Shown here: in pieces, positions 17,590 through 27,029 of the stretch
How positions within the stretch are numbered: the first letter of the stretch is position 1
Layout of the letters: every line of letters begins with the position of its first letter
The notes under the pieces: generated by a model
The model's database searches: none
Seen by the model: the letters and a program-made list of their open reading frames with translations, nothing else
What the model was told of the DNA's origin: nothing
Translations under genes and position numbers: made by a program
Origin: Arthrobacter sp. PAMC25564
GTDB taxonomy: Bacteria; Actinomycetota; Actinomycetes; Actinomycetales; Micrococcaceae
Assembly (NCBI RefSeq): GCF_004798705.1
Contig: NZ_CP039290.1
Coordinates: 1,860,001 to 1,924,000, forward strand
Reading direction: 5' to 3'
DNA: 64,000 bases

Positions 17590-18393
17590 ATGATCCGTTT
17601 CGAAAATGTCACCAAGGTCTACGACCAGACCGCGCGTCCGGCGCTGGACTCGATCACCCTTGAGATCGGCCGTGGCGAATTCGCCTTCCTCGTCGGCGCC
17701 TCGGGCTCCGGCAAGTCGACCTTCCTGCGCCTGGTCCTCAAGGAGGACCGCGCCTCCTCCGGCGCCGTCTACGTTGCCGGCCAGAATGTGGCAAAGATCC
17801 CCAGCTGGCGCGTGCCCAGGCTCCGCCGAGGCATCGGCGTCGTATTCCAGGACTTCCGGCTGCTGCCGCAGAAGACCGTGTTCGCGAACGTCGCCTTCGC
17901 GATGCAGGTCATCGGCAAGAGCCGCAGCGTCATCCGCGACACCGTCCCGGAGGTCCTCAAGACGGTCGGCCTGGAAGGCAAGGAAAACCGCCTGCCGCAT
18001 GAACTTTCCGGCGGTGAGCAGCAGCGCGTGGCGATCGCCCGCGCCGTCGTCAACCGTCCCGACATCCTGCTCGCCGACGAGCCCACCGGAAACCTCGACC
18101 CGACCACCTCCATGGGCATCATGGGCGTGCTGGACAAAATCAACCAGGACGGCACCACGGTCGTGATGGCCACGCACGACGACGACATCGTCAACGAGAT
18201 GCGCAAACGGGTTGTGGAACTCAAGAACGGCGTCGTGATCCGCGACGAGGCCAGGGCCCTGTACACCTCCATGATTCCGGTCGTGGGCCAGTCGCGCCGG
18301 CTGAAGGATGCCAGCGGCCGGGACCCCGGCCCGGAGACCGCCGCCGAGTCTTCGCGCAACGAAGCCCGCACCGCAGTGGAGGGTGCGCTGTGA
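17590..18393 (+). CDS. ftsE: Cell division ATP-binding protein FtsE
   Basis: ABC ATPase of the FtsEX complex (267 aa), cytoplasmic. Walker A is GASGSGKST near 37-45, the signature is LSGGEQQR near 139, and Walker B plus D-loop is [11 protein letters not shown]. Compared with minimal FtsE (about 225 aa) it has a C-terminal extension of about 40 polar residues, common in this group. TATAGT at about 17,490 is a possible -10 element. It overlaps ftsX by GTGA. FtsEX transmits ATP hydrolysis to a periplasmic hydrolase, here probably the M23 protein next door. Confidence 0.97.
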   Translation: MIRFENVTKVYDQTARPALDSITLEIGRGEFAFLVGASGSGKSTFLRLVLKEDRASSGAVYVAGQNVAKIPSWRVPRLRRGIGVVFQDFRLLPQKTVFANVAFAMQVIGKSRSVIRDTVPEVLKTVGLEGKENRLPHELSGGEQQRVAIARAVVNRPDILLADEPTGNLDPTTSMGIMGVLDKINQDGTTVVMATHDDDIVNEMRKRVVELKNGVVIRDEARALYTSMIPVVGQSRRLKDASGRDPGPETAAESSRNEARTAVEGAL

Positions 18394-19304
18394 GGCTTGC
18401 GTTCGTCCTCGGCGAGATCGGGAGCGGCCTGCGCCGCAACCTGTCCATGGTGGTTTCCGTCATCCTCGTGACCTTCGTTTCCCTGACCTTCGTCGGCGCT
18501 GCCGGCATGCTGCAGCTGCAGATCAACCAGATGAAGGGTTACTGGTACGACAAAGTCCAGGTGGCCATCTTCCTTTGCAGTGACGGGTCGACGGCGGCCG
18601 GCTGCGCCACCGGCCCGGCCACACCGGAACAGCAGGACAACCTGCGCAAGCTCCTCGAGTCGCCCGCGGTCGCCCAGTACGTCAATGACTTCGCGTTCGA
18701 GTCCAAGGATGAAGCCTACAAGCACTTCAAGGAGCAGTTCTCCAATTCCCCGATCGTGGACTCGGTCACGCCGGACCAGCTCCCGGCATCGTTTCGGATC
18801 AATATGAAGGACCCGGCGAAGTACCAGATCATCAGCGAGACCTTCTCCTCCCAGGCCGGCGTGGAGACAGTGATCGACCAGCGCCAGCTCCTGGAGAAAC
18901 TGTTCTCAGCGATGAATGCCGCCTCGCTCGTGGCGGTGAGCATCGCGGGCGTGATGATCATCTGCGCGATCCTGCTGATCGCGACGACGATCCGGCTCTC
19001 CGCCTTCAGCCGGCGCCGTGAGACCGGCATCATGCGTCTTGTGGGTGCCTCCAAGGCGGTCATCCAGCTGCCGTTCATCCTGGAAGGCGTGATCGCGGCC
19101 GTGATCGGGGCGACCCTTGCCTCGGGCACGTTGTGGGCGGTCGCCCACTTCTTCCTCGGTGATTACCTGTCCAAGCTCTACCCGGACACCGCCTTCATCT
19201 CGCCGGGCCAAACCCTGATCCTGGCACCTGCCCTGATCGGACTGGGTGTTGTCCTGGCCGGAATATCCTCTCTCCTGACCCTCCGCCGATACCTGCGGGT
19301 CTAG
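18390..19304 (+). CDS. ftsX: Cell division membrane protein FtsX
   Basis: Permease-like partner of FtsE (304 aa) starting at GTG. It has one N-terminal membrane segment (about 20-45), a large extracytoplasmic loop with two cysteines ([10 protein letters not shown]) that could form a disulfide, and three C-terminal membrane segments. The FtsX-type turn [20 protein letters not shown] lies between segments two and three. It is translationally coupled to ftsE. Confidence 0.96.
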   Translation: MRLAFVLGEIGSGLRRNLSMVVSVILVTFVSLTFVGAAGMLQLQINQMKGYWYDKVQVAIFLCSDGSTAAGCATGPATPEQQDNLRKLLESPAVAQYVNDFAFESKDEAYKHFKEQFSNSPIVDSVTPDQLPASFRINMKDPAKYQIISETFSSQAGVETVIDQRQLLEKLFSAMNAASLVAVSIAGVMIICAILLIATTIRLSAFSRRRETGIMRLVGASKAVIQLPFILEGVIAAVIGATLASGTLWAVAHFFLGDYLSKLYPDTAFISPGQTLILAPALIGLGVVLAGISSLLTLRRYLRV

Positions 19305-19330
19305 CTGTGCGCAACGAAAAGGGAATGCTT

Positions 19331-20722
19331 ATGACACCGATGGCCCGTCGCCCCCTTCGGCTCCGCCTGGTCGGACGCCGCAGCCGCATGATCAGCGCCA
19401 GCTTGGCGCTGGTCCTCGCGGGCAGCCTGGGCGCGTCGGCTCCGGTGGCATTTGCGGACAACCTTGACGACCAGCAGGCTGCACTGAAGGACCAGGCGGC
19501 ACAGGTCCAGGACTCCCTTGAGTTCGTGGACGCCAAAATCTCGCAGGCCGCCGCGGATCTGGTGCTCTACCAGGGGCAGCTCCCGGGCGCCCAGCAGGCG
19601 CTCCTTGATGCCCAGGGCCGGGTGGCCGGCGCCGTCAAGGAATCGGAAGCACTGGCTGCCCGCGTGGATCTGGCGCAGCAGAACAAGGCCAAGATCACGC
19701 AGCAGCTGGCGACCGACAAGCAGAAGATTTCGGATACCAGGAAGCTGATCGGCCAGATCGCCACCCAGGCCTACAAATCCGGGGGAGTGCCCTCCAACCT
19801 CTCACTGTTCTTCGGCGCGAACCAGGGCGGCAGCCTGACGGACACGATCGACCTCGCCGACCAGGCGATGCGGAGCCAGAACTCCGCGATGGACAAGCTT
19901 TCCCAGCAGAACGCCACCAACGTGAACTCCCAGGCCCGACTCGAGGCTGTGGAAGCCGAAATCAAGGACCTGAAGACCAAGGCCGATGCCGCGCTGGCGC
20001 GGGAGCAGGCGGCCCGCGATGAGGCCGAAGCCAAGAAGGCGCAGGTGGACAAGCTCATCGACGACACCACGCGGCTCAACACCGAACTTCAGGCTGCCAA
20101 GCCCGGCATCCAGACCCAGCTCGCCCAGGTCAAGGCCCAGCAGGACTCCGTCGCCTCGGAAATCGCCGAGCGCGACCGGAAGCTGCGCGAAGCCTGGGAA
20201 GCGGAGCAGCGGCGCATCGCGGAAGCGGCGGCAGCGGCCGCCCGGGCCCAGGGCCAGGCCGTCCAGCCGTACGTCGCGCCGGCCCAGGGATCGCCGTCGG
20301 CCTTCGGACTGCAGCACCCGTTCCCGGGTAATATCCCGATCACCTCCGGTTTCGGCTGGCGTGCGACGCCGCCCGGGACCATCGACTTCTACGGCCAGGG
20401 CGGCTACATGCACACCGGCATCGACTTCGGCGCCCCCTGCGGCACCCCCGTCTATGCTGCGGCGGCCGGCACCGTCTTCTCCGCCGGCTGGGCGAACGAC
20501 GGCGGCGGCAACAACGTGAAGATCTCGCACGGCGTCATCCAGGGCAACTCGCTGACCACCATTTACTACCACAACACTTCGGTGGCGGTCTCGGTGGGGC
20601 AGCAGGTCAGCCAGGGCCAGCTGATCGCGTACTCGGGCACCACCGGCAACTCCACCGGCTGCCACTCGCACTTCGAGACCTGGCTCAACGGCCGGGCCGT
20701 GGATCCGATGACCCTGCTCTAA
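19331..20722 (+). CDS. Secreted coiled-coil M23 endopeptidase, FtsEX-associated type
   Basis: EnvC/NlpD-like murein hydrolase or activator (463 aa). It has an N-terminal signal, a long Gln/Ala/Lys-rich coiled coil (about 35-300), then an M23 domain with metal ligands in HTGIDFG and CHSHFE. Those residues are complete, so it could be an active peptidase. The annotated-looking GTG at 19307 is possible, but AAAAGGGA lies seven bases before ATG 19331 and gives a normal signal peptide. Its position right after ftsEX suggests that FtsX recruits it through the coiled coil. Confidence 0.9.
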   Translation: MTPMARRPLRLRLVGRRSRMISASLALVLAGSLGASAPVAFADNLDDQQAALKDQAAQVQDSLEFVDAKISQAAADLVLYQGQLPGAQQALLDAQGRVAGAVKESEALAARVDLAQQNKAKITQQLATDKQKISDTRKLIGQIATQAYKSGGVPSNLSLFFGANQGGSLTDTIDLADQAMRSQNSAMDKLSQQNATNVNSQARLEAVEAEIKDLKTKADAALAREQAARDEAEAKKAQVDKLIDDTTRLNTELQAAKPGIQTQLAQVKAQQDSVASEIAERDRKLREAWEAEQRRIAEAAAAAARAQGQAVQPYVAPAQGSPSAFGLQHPFPGNIPITSGFGWRATPPGTIDFYGQGGYMHTGIDFGAPCGTPVYAAAAGTVFSAGWANDGGGNNVKISHGVIQGNSLTTIYYHNTSVAVSVGQQVSQGQLIAYSGTTGNSTGCHSHFETWLNGRAVDPMTLL

Positions 20723-20786
20723 ACTGGAGATGTACTCCGCGCCGCCCGGCCGGAGTGAGCCACCAAGAGATCCGAGGAGTTCTACC

Positions 20787-21257
20787 GTGCCCAAAGAAAG
20801 TGGCCGTAAGGTAGTGGCCACCAACCGCAAGGCCCGGCATGACTACCACATCCTTGACACCTACGAGGCCGGAATCGCGCTGATGGGCACCGAGGTGAAG
20901 TCCCTGCGCGAGGGCCATGCCTCCATGGTTGACGGCTTCTGCACCTTCTACAATGACGAGCTGTGGATGGAGGGCATCCACATCCCCGAGTATCACCAGG
21001 GGAGCTGGACCAACCATGCCGCACGCCGGCGCCGGAAGCTGCTGCTGCACCGCGACGAGCTCACCAAGATCTCGCACAAGATCCGCGAATCGGGCTTCAC
21101 GATCGTCCCCCTTCAGCTGTACTTCCTGGACGGCCGGGCGAAGGTGGAGATCGGTGTCGCACGCGGCAAGAAGGAATACGACAAGCGCCAGACGCTGCGT
21201 GAGCAGCAGGACAAGCGCGAAGCCCTGCGCGTCATGCGCGAGCGCAACCGGAAGTAG
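20787..21257 (+). CDS. smpB: SsrA-binding protein SmpB
   Basis: Small RNA-binding protein (156-157 aa) that escorts tmRNA to stalled ribosomes. Family strings include RKARHDYHILDTYEAGI, GTEVKSLREG and HDL-type RRRRKLLLHRDEL. The start is GTG 20787, with GAGGAG seven bases upstream; the longer frame from 20730 lacks such support. The basic tail ends RVMRERNRK. ssrA itself follows 109 bases downstream. Confidence 0.97.
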   Translation: MPKESGRKVVATNRKARHDYHILDTYEAGIALMGTEVKSLREGHASMVDGFCTFYNDELWMEGIHIPEYHQGSWTNHAARRRRKLLLHRDELTKISHKIRESGFTIVPLQLYFLDGRAKVEIGVARGKKEYDKRQTLREQQDKREALRVMRERNRK

Positions 21258-21317
21258 CGCCGGCACCGCTGCCGGAAACCGGGAATGATTCCGCGCCGGC
21301 GTGCGTTATGCTTGATA

Positions 21318-21335
21318 GTCCGGGAAGGAACCGCG
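21318..21335 (+). promoter_or_regulatory. Possible ssrA promoter region
   Basis: The 109-base gap between smpB and ssrA contains TTATGCTTGATAGT-like sequence near 21306-21320 that could provide a -10 hexamer. A -35 element is not clear. tmRNA genes are normally transcribed from their own strong promoter, so one is expected here. Confidence 0.3.
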
Positions 21336-21366
21336 AGGTTCACCATCGGGTTTGATAAAAAAATAC

Positions 21367-21735
21367 GGGGATGATCGGTTTCGACGATGTTAGTCGCGAC
21401 AGGTGAAGCGGGCCGAGGATGCAGAATTATCTCGTAAACGCTGTCTGCAAACCAATAAGTGCCGAATCAAAACGCACTGACTTCGCTCTCGCTGCCTAAG
21501 CAGTAAGACAGTCCGTCAGCCCGAGGTTGCTATTGCCCCGGATCCTGGCGTCATTTAGATAGCCACTGCTGTTTACCCCCGTCATCGGGGTGAACGGGAC
21601 TCTTAGATGACTGGGCCCGGATCAGCCAGCTGTTTGCGGCATGGCTGGGGCCGAGAAAATCCGACGCAAACTGCGCCCGGAGAAGCCCTGACAACACGAC
21701 ATCGGACGGGGGTTCAATTCCCCCCATCTCCACCA
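21367..21735 (+). ncRNA. ssrA: Transfer-messenger RNA (tmRNA)
   Basis: The 5' end GGGGATG pairs with CATCTCC at 21725-21731 to form the acceptor stem (one G-U pair), and ACCA is encoded at 21732-21735. The T-arm sequence GGTTCAATTCC is at the 3' end. The tag reading frame at 21461-21499 encodes AESKRTDFALAA followed by TAA, with the usual degradation signal ALAA. The length, 369 nt, is normal. It acts with SmpB to release stalled ribosomes. Confidence 0.97.
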
Positions 21736-21776
21736 TCGGAACCCCGGCAACGGAGTTCCACCCCGTAAAGTTCCAA

Positions 21777-21815
21777 CCAGAAGGCCGGAAGCATCAGCTT
21801 CCGGCCTTCTGGTTT
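21777..21815 (+). terminator. Intrinsic terminator after ssrA
   Basis: Perfect 16-bp inverted repeat with arms CCAGAAGGCCGGAAGC and its complement, loop ATCA, followed by TTT. It lies 41 bases after the tmRNA and faces the convergent small gene, so it may serve both strands. Confidence 0.85.
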
Positions 21816-21847
21816 AAGCGGCTCAGCGGTTCCTGGCCTGCCCTGCG

Positions 21848-21985
21848 CTATCCGCGCTTCTTGATGTGTGCCACCGGGTCGGCGTGGGTCTCCGCGACGT
21901 TCTTCGTCTTCTTCTCGGCCCGTTTTTCCTTGATGGTCTTCACCGGCTTCTTGGCCATGCTCCGGTGCGGCGATTTGTCAGGCAT
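21848..21985 (-). CDS. Small basic protein, 45 residues
   Basis: Starts MPDKSPHRSMAKKP and ends with AHIKKRG. It is very Lys/Arg-rich and has GGGAG eight bases before the ATG. No family is named with certainty. It lies convergent to ssrA. Strong ribosome site, codon bias and ordered Lys-rich pattern make it a likely real gene. Confidence 0.6.
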   Translation of the reverse strand: MPDKSPHRSMAKKPVKTIKEKRAEKKTKNVAETHADPVAHIKKRG

Positions 21986-22033
21986 TGTGCACTCCCTAAC
22001 GGCGGGGGTCCGGAATGGGCCCGTGCTTTTAAG

Positions 22034-22405
22034 TTACGCCTCGGGCACCGCGACGTCCACGATGCCGACGAAACGGCTCCCGACACCCTCATACTCGCCG
22101 CGGACCAGTCCCGCGCCCACGGCCGGGACCTCATAGGGTGCATGGTGTGCACAGCAGACATACGTGAAGTCCGGCCACCACTTCTTCGGCCGGGCCGCCT
22201 CGGAGAAACCGCAGACAGCGCACGTCAGCTGGACCCAGACCGGGCGTTTGCCTGTCCGGTTGGCCTTGGACTGGAGCAGCCACGCCGGGGGATGATCCAG
22301 CAGCTCCCCGAGTTCGGCATCGGAGAGCCGGGGCGGGATGCCGTGACGGTGTGCCATTTCCAGCGGAATGTCGAGGATCTGGGCTGCTTCACGTCGGGTA
22401 ACCAT
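22034..22405 (-). CDS. Conserved hypothetical protein with CxxC and CC motifs
   Basis: A 123-residue protein. The N-terminal part, TRREAAQILDIPLEMAHRHG, resembles a short helix-turn-helix. The middle has PPAWLLQSKANRTG, then LTCAVCGF and KKWWPDFTYVCCAHH, which could form a zinc ribbon from CxxC plus CC/H. No function is known to me. It precedes the 45-residue gene on the same strand but probably is not coupled to it (48-base gap). Confidence 0.65.
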   Translation of the reverse strand: MVTRREAAQILDIPLEMAHRHGIPPRLSDAELGELLDHPPAWLLQSKANRTGKRPVWVQLTCAVCGFSEAARPKKWWPDFTYVCCAHHAPYEVPAVGAGLVRGEYEGVGSRFVGIVDVAVPEA

Positions 22406-22575
22406 CCTTCAACGATACGGGATGACAGGGCAGCCGGATGCCTGTCATTCCCCGTCCGGACGGGCCCCGGAACGCACTGTTCCCGGACCCTGCGTCTGCC
22501 CGGCACCCCGGTGTTAGGCTCGTCACACACCCGCGGAGCCCTGTCCCGGGGGACGCTGGGAGGAAGGCAGGAGCC

Positions 22576-23985
22576 ATGTCCGGCAACCCGGGTGCCGCCG
22601 CGTCGAGGCTGGAGAGGCGCGTGCTGTACGTGGCCATTGTCGCGTCCTTCATGGTGTTCCTGGACGGTTCGGTGGTCAACCTTGCCCTCCCCGCGATCAA
22701 CCGGGAGCTGGGCGGCGGGCTCGTTGTCCAGCAGTGGGTCGTTGACGCCTACCTCCTTACCCTCGGCGGGCTCATCTTGGTGGCCGGTTCGCTGTCCGAC
22801 CAGTTCGGCAGGGTGCGGGTCCTGCAATGGGGACTCGGCGGCTTTACCGCCACCTCGGTGCTCTGCGGCCTCGCCTGGAGCGGCGAATCGCTGATCCTGG
22901 CCCGGGGACTGCAGGGTGTTGCCGGGGCACTGCTCGTGCCGGGCTCGCTGGCCCTGATCGTCAGCGTATTCAAGGGGGCCGCGCAGTCCCTCGCGATCGG
23001 CAGGTGGTCGGCGTGGACGTCCGGTGCGATCGTCGCCGCACCGCTGCTCGGAGGCCTCTCCGTCGACCTGCTGACCTGGCGGTTGATCTTCTTCCTCAAC
23101 GTTGTTCCGGCAGCTGCCGTCTGGCCGTTCCTCCGGAAGCTGCGGGAGCTGGACCTGCCCCACAGCCCTGACAGCCGGATCGACGTCGCCGGGGCCCTAC
23201 TGGCGGTCGTGGGGCTCGGCGGCCCGGTATATGCCTTCATCTCGCGGGGCAGCCTGGGCTGGGGCAGTCCGCAGGTCTGGCTGCCGCTGGCCACCGGGGT
23301 GCTGGCACTCACGGTTTTCCTGGTCCATGAGGCAAGGACGCCGGCCCCGATGATGCCCCTGCGGCTTTTCGCCGTGCGCAACTTCGCCTGGGGCAACATC
23401 GCGACGACGGCGATCTACGGGGCGGTGTCGCTCGGGTTCTTCGTCCTGGGACTCTTCCTCCAGCAGGTCGCGGGCCTGGGGGCCACGGCGGCCGGGCTCG
23501 CCATGCTTCCGTCCACACTGATCCTGCTGCTGCTGTCCTCCCGGATCGGCGCCCTCGCGGGCCGCTTCGGCCCCCGCTGGTTCATGACCGGCGGCCCGCT
23601 GTTGTGCGCCGCCGGGTTCCTGCTGCTGTTGGGCGTGGATGTGCCGCTGGACTACCCTGACATGGTGCTGCCGGGGCTGCTGGTCTTCGGGCTGGGGCTG
23701 GCCATCACGGTGGCTCCGCTGACGGCCGCGATCCTTGGAGCAGTCGCCGCCGAAGAGGCCGGCATTGGCTCCGCCATCAACAATGCCGTGGCCCGCATTG
23801 CCGGCCTGGTGGCCATCTCCTTTGCCGGGCTGATCACGGGATCAGCCGTAACGACGCCGGGCCTGCACGCCACGGTGGCCGTGACGGCGGCGCTTCTCAT
23901 TGTGGGGGCGCTGGCCTCAGCCGTCGGCATCCGGAACGGTCCCCGCGGCGAGCCTGACGGCGCCGCCCGCGGGACCGCCGGATGA
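22576..23985 (+). CDS. MFS drug exporter, DHA2 (14-TM) type
   Basis: A 469-residue proton-coupled efflux pump of the EmrB/QacA group. The N-terminal helix contains FLDGSVVNLALPAI, the DHA2 motif, and the A-like motif GSLSDQFGRVRVLQWG follows helix 2. ATG 22576 is preceded by GGGAGGAAGG and GGAG; the frame runs open further upstream but without support. Substrate unknown. It is monocistronic. Confidence 0.88.
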   Translation: MSGNPGAAASRLERRVLYVAIVASFMVFLDGSVVNLALPAINRELGGGLVVQQWVVDAYLLTLGGLILVAGSLSDQFGRVRVLQWGLGGFTATSVLCGLAWSGESLILARGLQGVAGALLVPGSLALIVSVFKGAAQSLAIGRWSAWTSGAIVAAPLLGGLSVDLLTWRLIFFLNVVPAAAVWPFLRKLRELDLPHSPDSRIDVAGALLAVVGLGGPVYAFISRGSLGWGSPQVWLPLATGVLALTVFLVHEARTPAPMMPLRLFAVRNFAWGNIATTAIYGAVSLGFFVLGLFLQQVAGLGATAAGLAMLPSTLILLLLSSRIGALAGRFGPRWFMTGGPLLCAAGFLLLLGVDVPLDYPDMVLPGLLVFGLGLAITVAPLTAAILGAVAAEEAGIGSAINNAVARIAGLVAISFAGLITGSAVTTPGLHATVAVTAALLIVGALASAVGIRNGPRGEPDGAARGTAG

Positions 23986-24009
23986 GGACGCCTTCGTCCC
24001 GCCAGGCGT

Positions 24010-24723
24010 TCAGCGTCCAGGGACGCTGCAGCCGGCATGGGCGGCCTCGCTGTGGACCCACAACGCTGAGGCGACCTCCGCGGCGAGATCGAATTCCCGC
24101 CGTGTTCCGCCGGAGCCGATCCGCACCACGAGGGAGCCGCCGAAGGGCCTGCGGCCAAGCACCTCGACCTCCGCATCCAGGCCGATCTCCTCGGCGGAAA
24201 GGTAGCGGAGCAACTCGGGGTTGTCGTCGCTGATCCGGGTAATCCGGCCGGTGTGGCCGTCGTCGAGGTCGCTCATCCGGTGGGCGGCGGGCATCCGGAC
24301 GGATCCGTCGGCGGCAGGGATCGGATCGCCGTGCGGGTCCCGCAGCGGGTTCCCCAGCTTGACGGCCATCCGTTCGATGAAGGTGTCCGAGACGGCGTGT
24401 TCCAGGAGCTCGGCCTCGTCATGGACCTCGTCCCACCGGAAGCCGAGCTCCTGGACGAGGAAAGTTTCGATCAGCCGGTGCCGCCGGACCATGGATACGG
24501 CCAGCCGGACGCCGTCGCCGGTCAGGGTGATGGCACTGTAGGGCTTGTGGTCCACGAGGCCCTGGTCCTTAAGTTTGCGGACCATTTCGGAGACCGAGGA
24601 GTTGGCGACGCCCAGCCGCTGCGCCAGCTGCGTGGAGGTGATGGGCTTGTCCTGCCACTCCGTGAAGGAGTAGATGACCTTGACGTAGTCCTCAATGGAG
24701 GAGGAGGGCGTACCGGTCTTCAC
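24010..24723 (-). CDS. mntR: DtxR/MntR-family metal-dependent repressor
   Basis: A 237-residue regulator. It has an N-terminal winged helix (about 8-70: SSIEDYVKVIYSF, VSEMVRKLKDQGLVDH) and a metal-binding dimerisation domain with HRLIETFLVQELGF and HDEAELLEHAVSD. A C-terminal SH3-like FeoA region (about 155-230) follows. It lies 17 bases downstream of the Nramp gene on the same strand, so manganese is the likely effector. It probably controls the operon through the palindrome at 26111-26131. Confidence 0.85.
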   Translation of the reverse strand: MKTGTPSSSIEDYVKVIYSFTEWQDKPITSTQLAQRLGVANSSVSEMVRKLKDQGLVDHKPYSAITLTGDGVRLAVSMVRRHRLIETFLVQELGFRWDEVHDEAELLEHAVSDTFIERMAVKLGNPLRDPHGDPIPAADGSVRMPAAHRMSDLDDGHTGRITRISDDNPELLRYLSAEEIGLDAEVEVLGRRPFGGSLVVRIGSGGTRREFDLAAEVASALWVHSEAAHAGCSVPGR

Positions 24724-24739
24724 AGACCCAAGCCTACCG

Positions 24740-26026
24740 TCAGCCGCGGCCGGAGAAGGTCAGCCACAGCAGGACGAGGTTCAAGGCCACCACCAGCACC
24801 ACGCTGACGATCGCGGCGATCCGGAGGGCCAGTCCATCCGCGAAGCGGCCCATCAGGGCCCTATCGCTGCTCAGCACGACCAGGGGGACGAGGACAAAGG
24901 GGATGCCGAAGCTCAGGACCACCTGGCTGAGGACAAGCCCCCAGGTGGGATCGAAGCCGACCGTCAGCAGCACAACCGCGGGAATGAGGGTCACGACACG
25001 GCGCACGAGCAGCGGAATCCGGATCCTGAGCAGGCCCTGCATGATGGATCCGCCGGCGTAGCAGCCCACCGAGGTTGAGGCCAGGCCGGAGGCGAGCAGG
25101 CCGACGGCAAAGATGACGCCGACGACGGGGCCCAGGCTGGCCGTAATGGCGGCATGGGCGCCCTCGATCGTGTCGGTCCCGTCCGCACCGCCCAGGCTTG
25201 ACGCCGCCAGCAGGAGCATGCCGATGTTCACGATTCCGGCGATGGCCAAGGCGGCGACGACGTCCAGCCTGGTGGCCCTGACGAGCCGCGCCATGGCCGG
25301 GACCGGAACATGGAGGTGCGGGTTCGGGCGGTGCCGGTCCCGTGAGAGGGCGGAGTGGACATAGATGGCGTGCGGCATCACGGTGGCGCCGAGCATGCTG
25401 GCCGCCAGCAGCACGGTGTCCGGGCCCTGGAAACCGGGCACGAGTCCGGCAAGGATCCCGCCGGGATCGGGCGGCCTGAAGAACAGGCCGGCCAGGAAGC
25501 CGATGGTGATGATGCCGAGCAGGAACATGATGACGAATTCAAACGGCCGCTGGCGGTTCCTCCGCTGTACCGCCAGCAGGAGCATCGACACGGCGCCCAC
25601 GATCAGGGCGCCAAGCGGCAGCGGAAGGCCGAAGAGCAGATAAAGTGCGATCGCCCCGCCGACGACCTCGGCCAGATCGGTCGCCGCGGCCACGATTTCC
25701 GCCTGGACCCAGAAGGCGCGCCGCCAGAACGGCTTGAGCCTCTCGCCGAGGATCTCCGGCAGGCTCTTTCCGGTGACGATGCCGAGCTTCGCGGACTGGT
25801 ACTGGACGAGAACGGCCATGACGTTGGCAACAACCAGGACCCAGACCAGCAGGTAGCCGTACTGGGCGCCGGCCGTCAGGTTGGCGGCGACGTTCCCCGG
25901 GTCCACATAGGCGATCGAGGCGACGAAGGCCGGTCCAAGCAGGCCGAGCAGGGCCCTGCGGGCACCCGGCGTCCGCCGGGCGGGGGCTCCCGGGAACTGG
26001 GGTTCGTGTCCGGTCACTTCCAGCAC
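24740..26026 (-). CDS. mntH: Nramp-family Mn/Fe transporter MntH
   Basis: Proton-coupled divalent metal importer (428 aa), about 11 membrane segments. Metal-site motifs DPGN in TM1 (YVDPGNVAANLT) and MPHAIYVHS in TM6 are intact. The start is GTG 26026 with GGGAG seven bases upstream. It is the first gene of a two-gene operon with the DtxR-type regulator. Confidence 0.93.
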   Translation of the reverse strand: MLEVTGHEPQFPGAPARRTPGARRALLGLLGPAFVASIAYVDPGNVAANLTAGAQYGYLLVWVLVVANVMAVLVQYQSAKLGIVTGKSLPEILGERLKPFWRRAFWVQAEIVAAATDLAEVVGGAIALYLLFGLPLPLGALIVGAVSMLLLAVQRRNRQRPFEFVIMFLLGIITIGFLAGLFFRPPDPGGILAGLVPGFQGPDTVLLAASMLGATVMPHAIYVHSALSRDRHRPNPHLHVPVPAMARLVRATRLDVVAALAIAGIVNIGMLLLAASSLGGADGTDTIEGAHAAITASLGPVVGVIFAVGLLASGLASTSVGCYAGGSIMQGLLRIRIPLLVRRVVTLIPAVVLLTVGFDPTWGLVLSQVVLSFGIPFVLVPLVVLSSDRALMGRFADGLALRIAAIVSVVLVVALNLVLLWLTFSGRG

Positions 26027-26110
26027 TGCGGTCTCCCGTAATTTGGCACGTCCGCATTGACGCGTAAGGGCTTCTGCCGGGCTGGGGCAGCCGTCGGCAA
26101 AGTGTTGTAG

Positions 26111-26131
26111 GCCTAAAGATAATTATTAGGC
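26111..26131. promoter_or_regulatory. Candidate MntR operator
   Basis: Inverted repeat GCCTAA-N9-TTAGGC, 85 bases upstream of the mntH GTG. It resembles DtxR/MntR boxes of actinobacteria, which are built from TTAGGC/GCCTAA half-sites. The spacer is A/T-rich. Regulation by the adjacent repressor is inferred. Confidence 0.6.
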
Positions 26132-26184
26132 ATACCGAAACCATAAGCCTGACGGGCCCGGCATGCAATGCGGAAAGTAAACAG

Positions 26185-26943
26185 TCAGGCCCGGAAGGCC
26201 CGCCAGGTCTGGGTCAGATAGGGGAGCCGGAGGACCTCGCCCGGGGCATGGGCCAGGTGCTCGTGCAGGTACCAGCCGAGGTTGGCCAGGACCTTGTCCC
26301 GGGTGGCCTCGGAAGCGCGCAGATAGTAGCTGCGGGACTTCGCCAGCGCGATGATGTCCTCTGTGGTCAGCGCATCCTCCCACCGGGTCAGGTGGCTCTC
26401 GAGGCCGGTGAATTCCGGGCCCACGGACGGCTTGAAGTGGGGTTTGTGGACGTCGCCGGCGTGCATGATCCGGGAGAGCCGGTGCACCCAGGGGACCGAG
26501 GTGTCCAGCTGGTTCCAGATCAGCCCCAGGACGCCGTGCGGCCGCAGGATGCGGGCGATCTCGGTGCTGGCCAGGAGCGGATCACACCAGTGCCAGGCCT
26601 GGGCCACCGTGACAAGATCGAAGGCTTCGGGCTCAAGCCCGGTGTTCTCTGCGCTGCCCTCGACGGCGGTGACGCCCGGCAGCGTCCGGTGCAGCTGCGC
26701 CAGCATGTCCGGGGAAGGATCCACTGCCACGGTGTGCAGGCCGCGCCCGACCAACAGTGCCGTGAACTTTCCGGTTCCCGCGCCCACGTCCGCGGCGTCC
26801 TTCGCACCGGCGGGGATCAGCCAGCCGGCCGATTCTTCCGGATACCCGGGACGGACCCGCTCATAGTGCTCTCCGCCATCCTGGAAGCTCTGCCCGAGCT
26901 GTTGGCGTCGCTCATGGTGGAGTTTGGGGCCGCCGCGTGCCAC
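26185..26943 (-). CDS. Class I SAM-dependent methyltransferase
   Basis: A 252-residue enzyme of the Methyltransf_11 type. Motif I is ADVGAGTGKFT (about 50-60). An acidic end of strand 2 appears in AVDPSPDML, and the motif AQAWHWCDP lies after strand 4, as in the SAM-methyltransferases whose substrates are mostly unknown. GTG 26943 has AAGGAGAT upstream. Not part of an evident pathway. Confidence 0.82.
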   Translation of the reverse strand: MARGGPKLHHERRQQLGQSFQDGGEHYERVRPGYPEESAGWLIPAGAKDAADVGAGTGKFTALLVGRGLHTVAVDPSPDMLAQLHRTLPGVTAVEGSAENTGLEPEAFDLVTVAQAWHWCDPLLASTEIARILRPHGVLGLIWNQLDTSVPWVHRLSRIMHAGDVHKPHFKPSVGPEFTGLESHLTRWEDALTTEDIIALAKSRSYYLRASEATRDKVLANLGWYLHEHLAHAPGEVLRLPYLTQTWRAFRA

Positions 26944-27029
26944 GTGCGATCTCCTTCGGCAGGTCCGGTGCGGGTACCTTTCGAATTTACCGCACGCGGC
27001 AGCGGGCAGCGGCCCTGGGCCCGGTCCGG

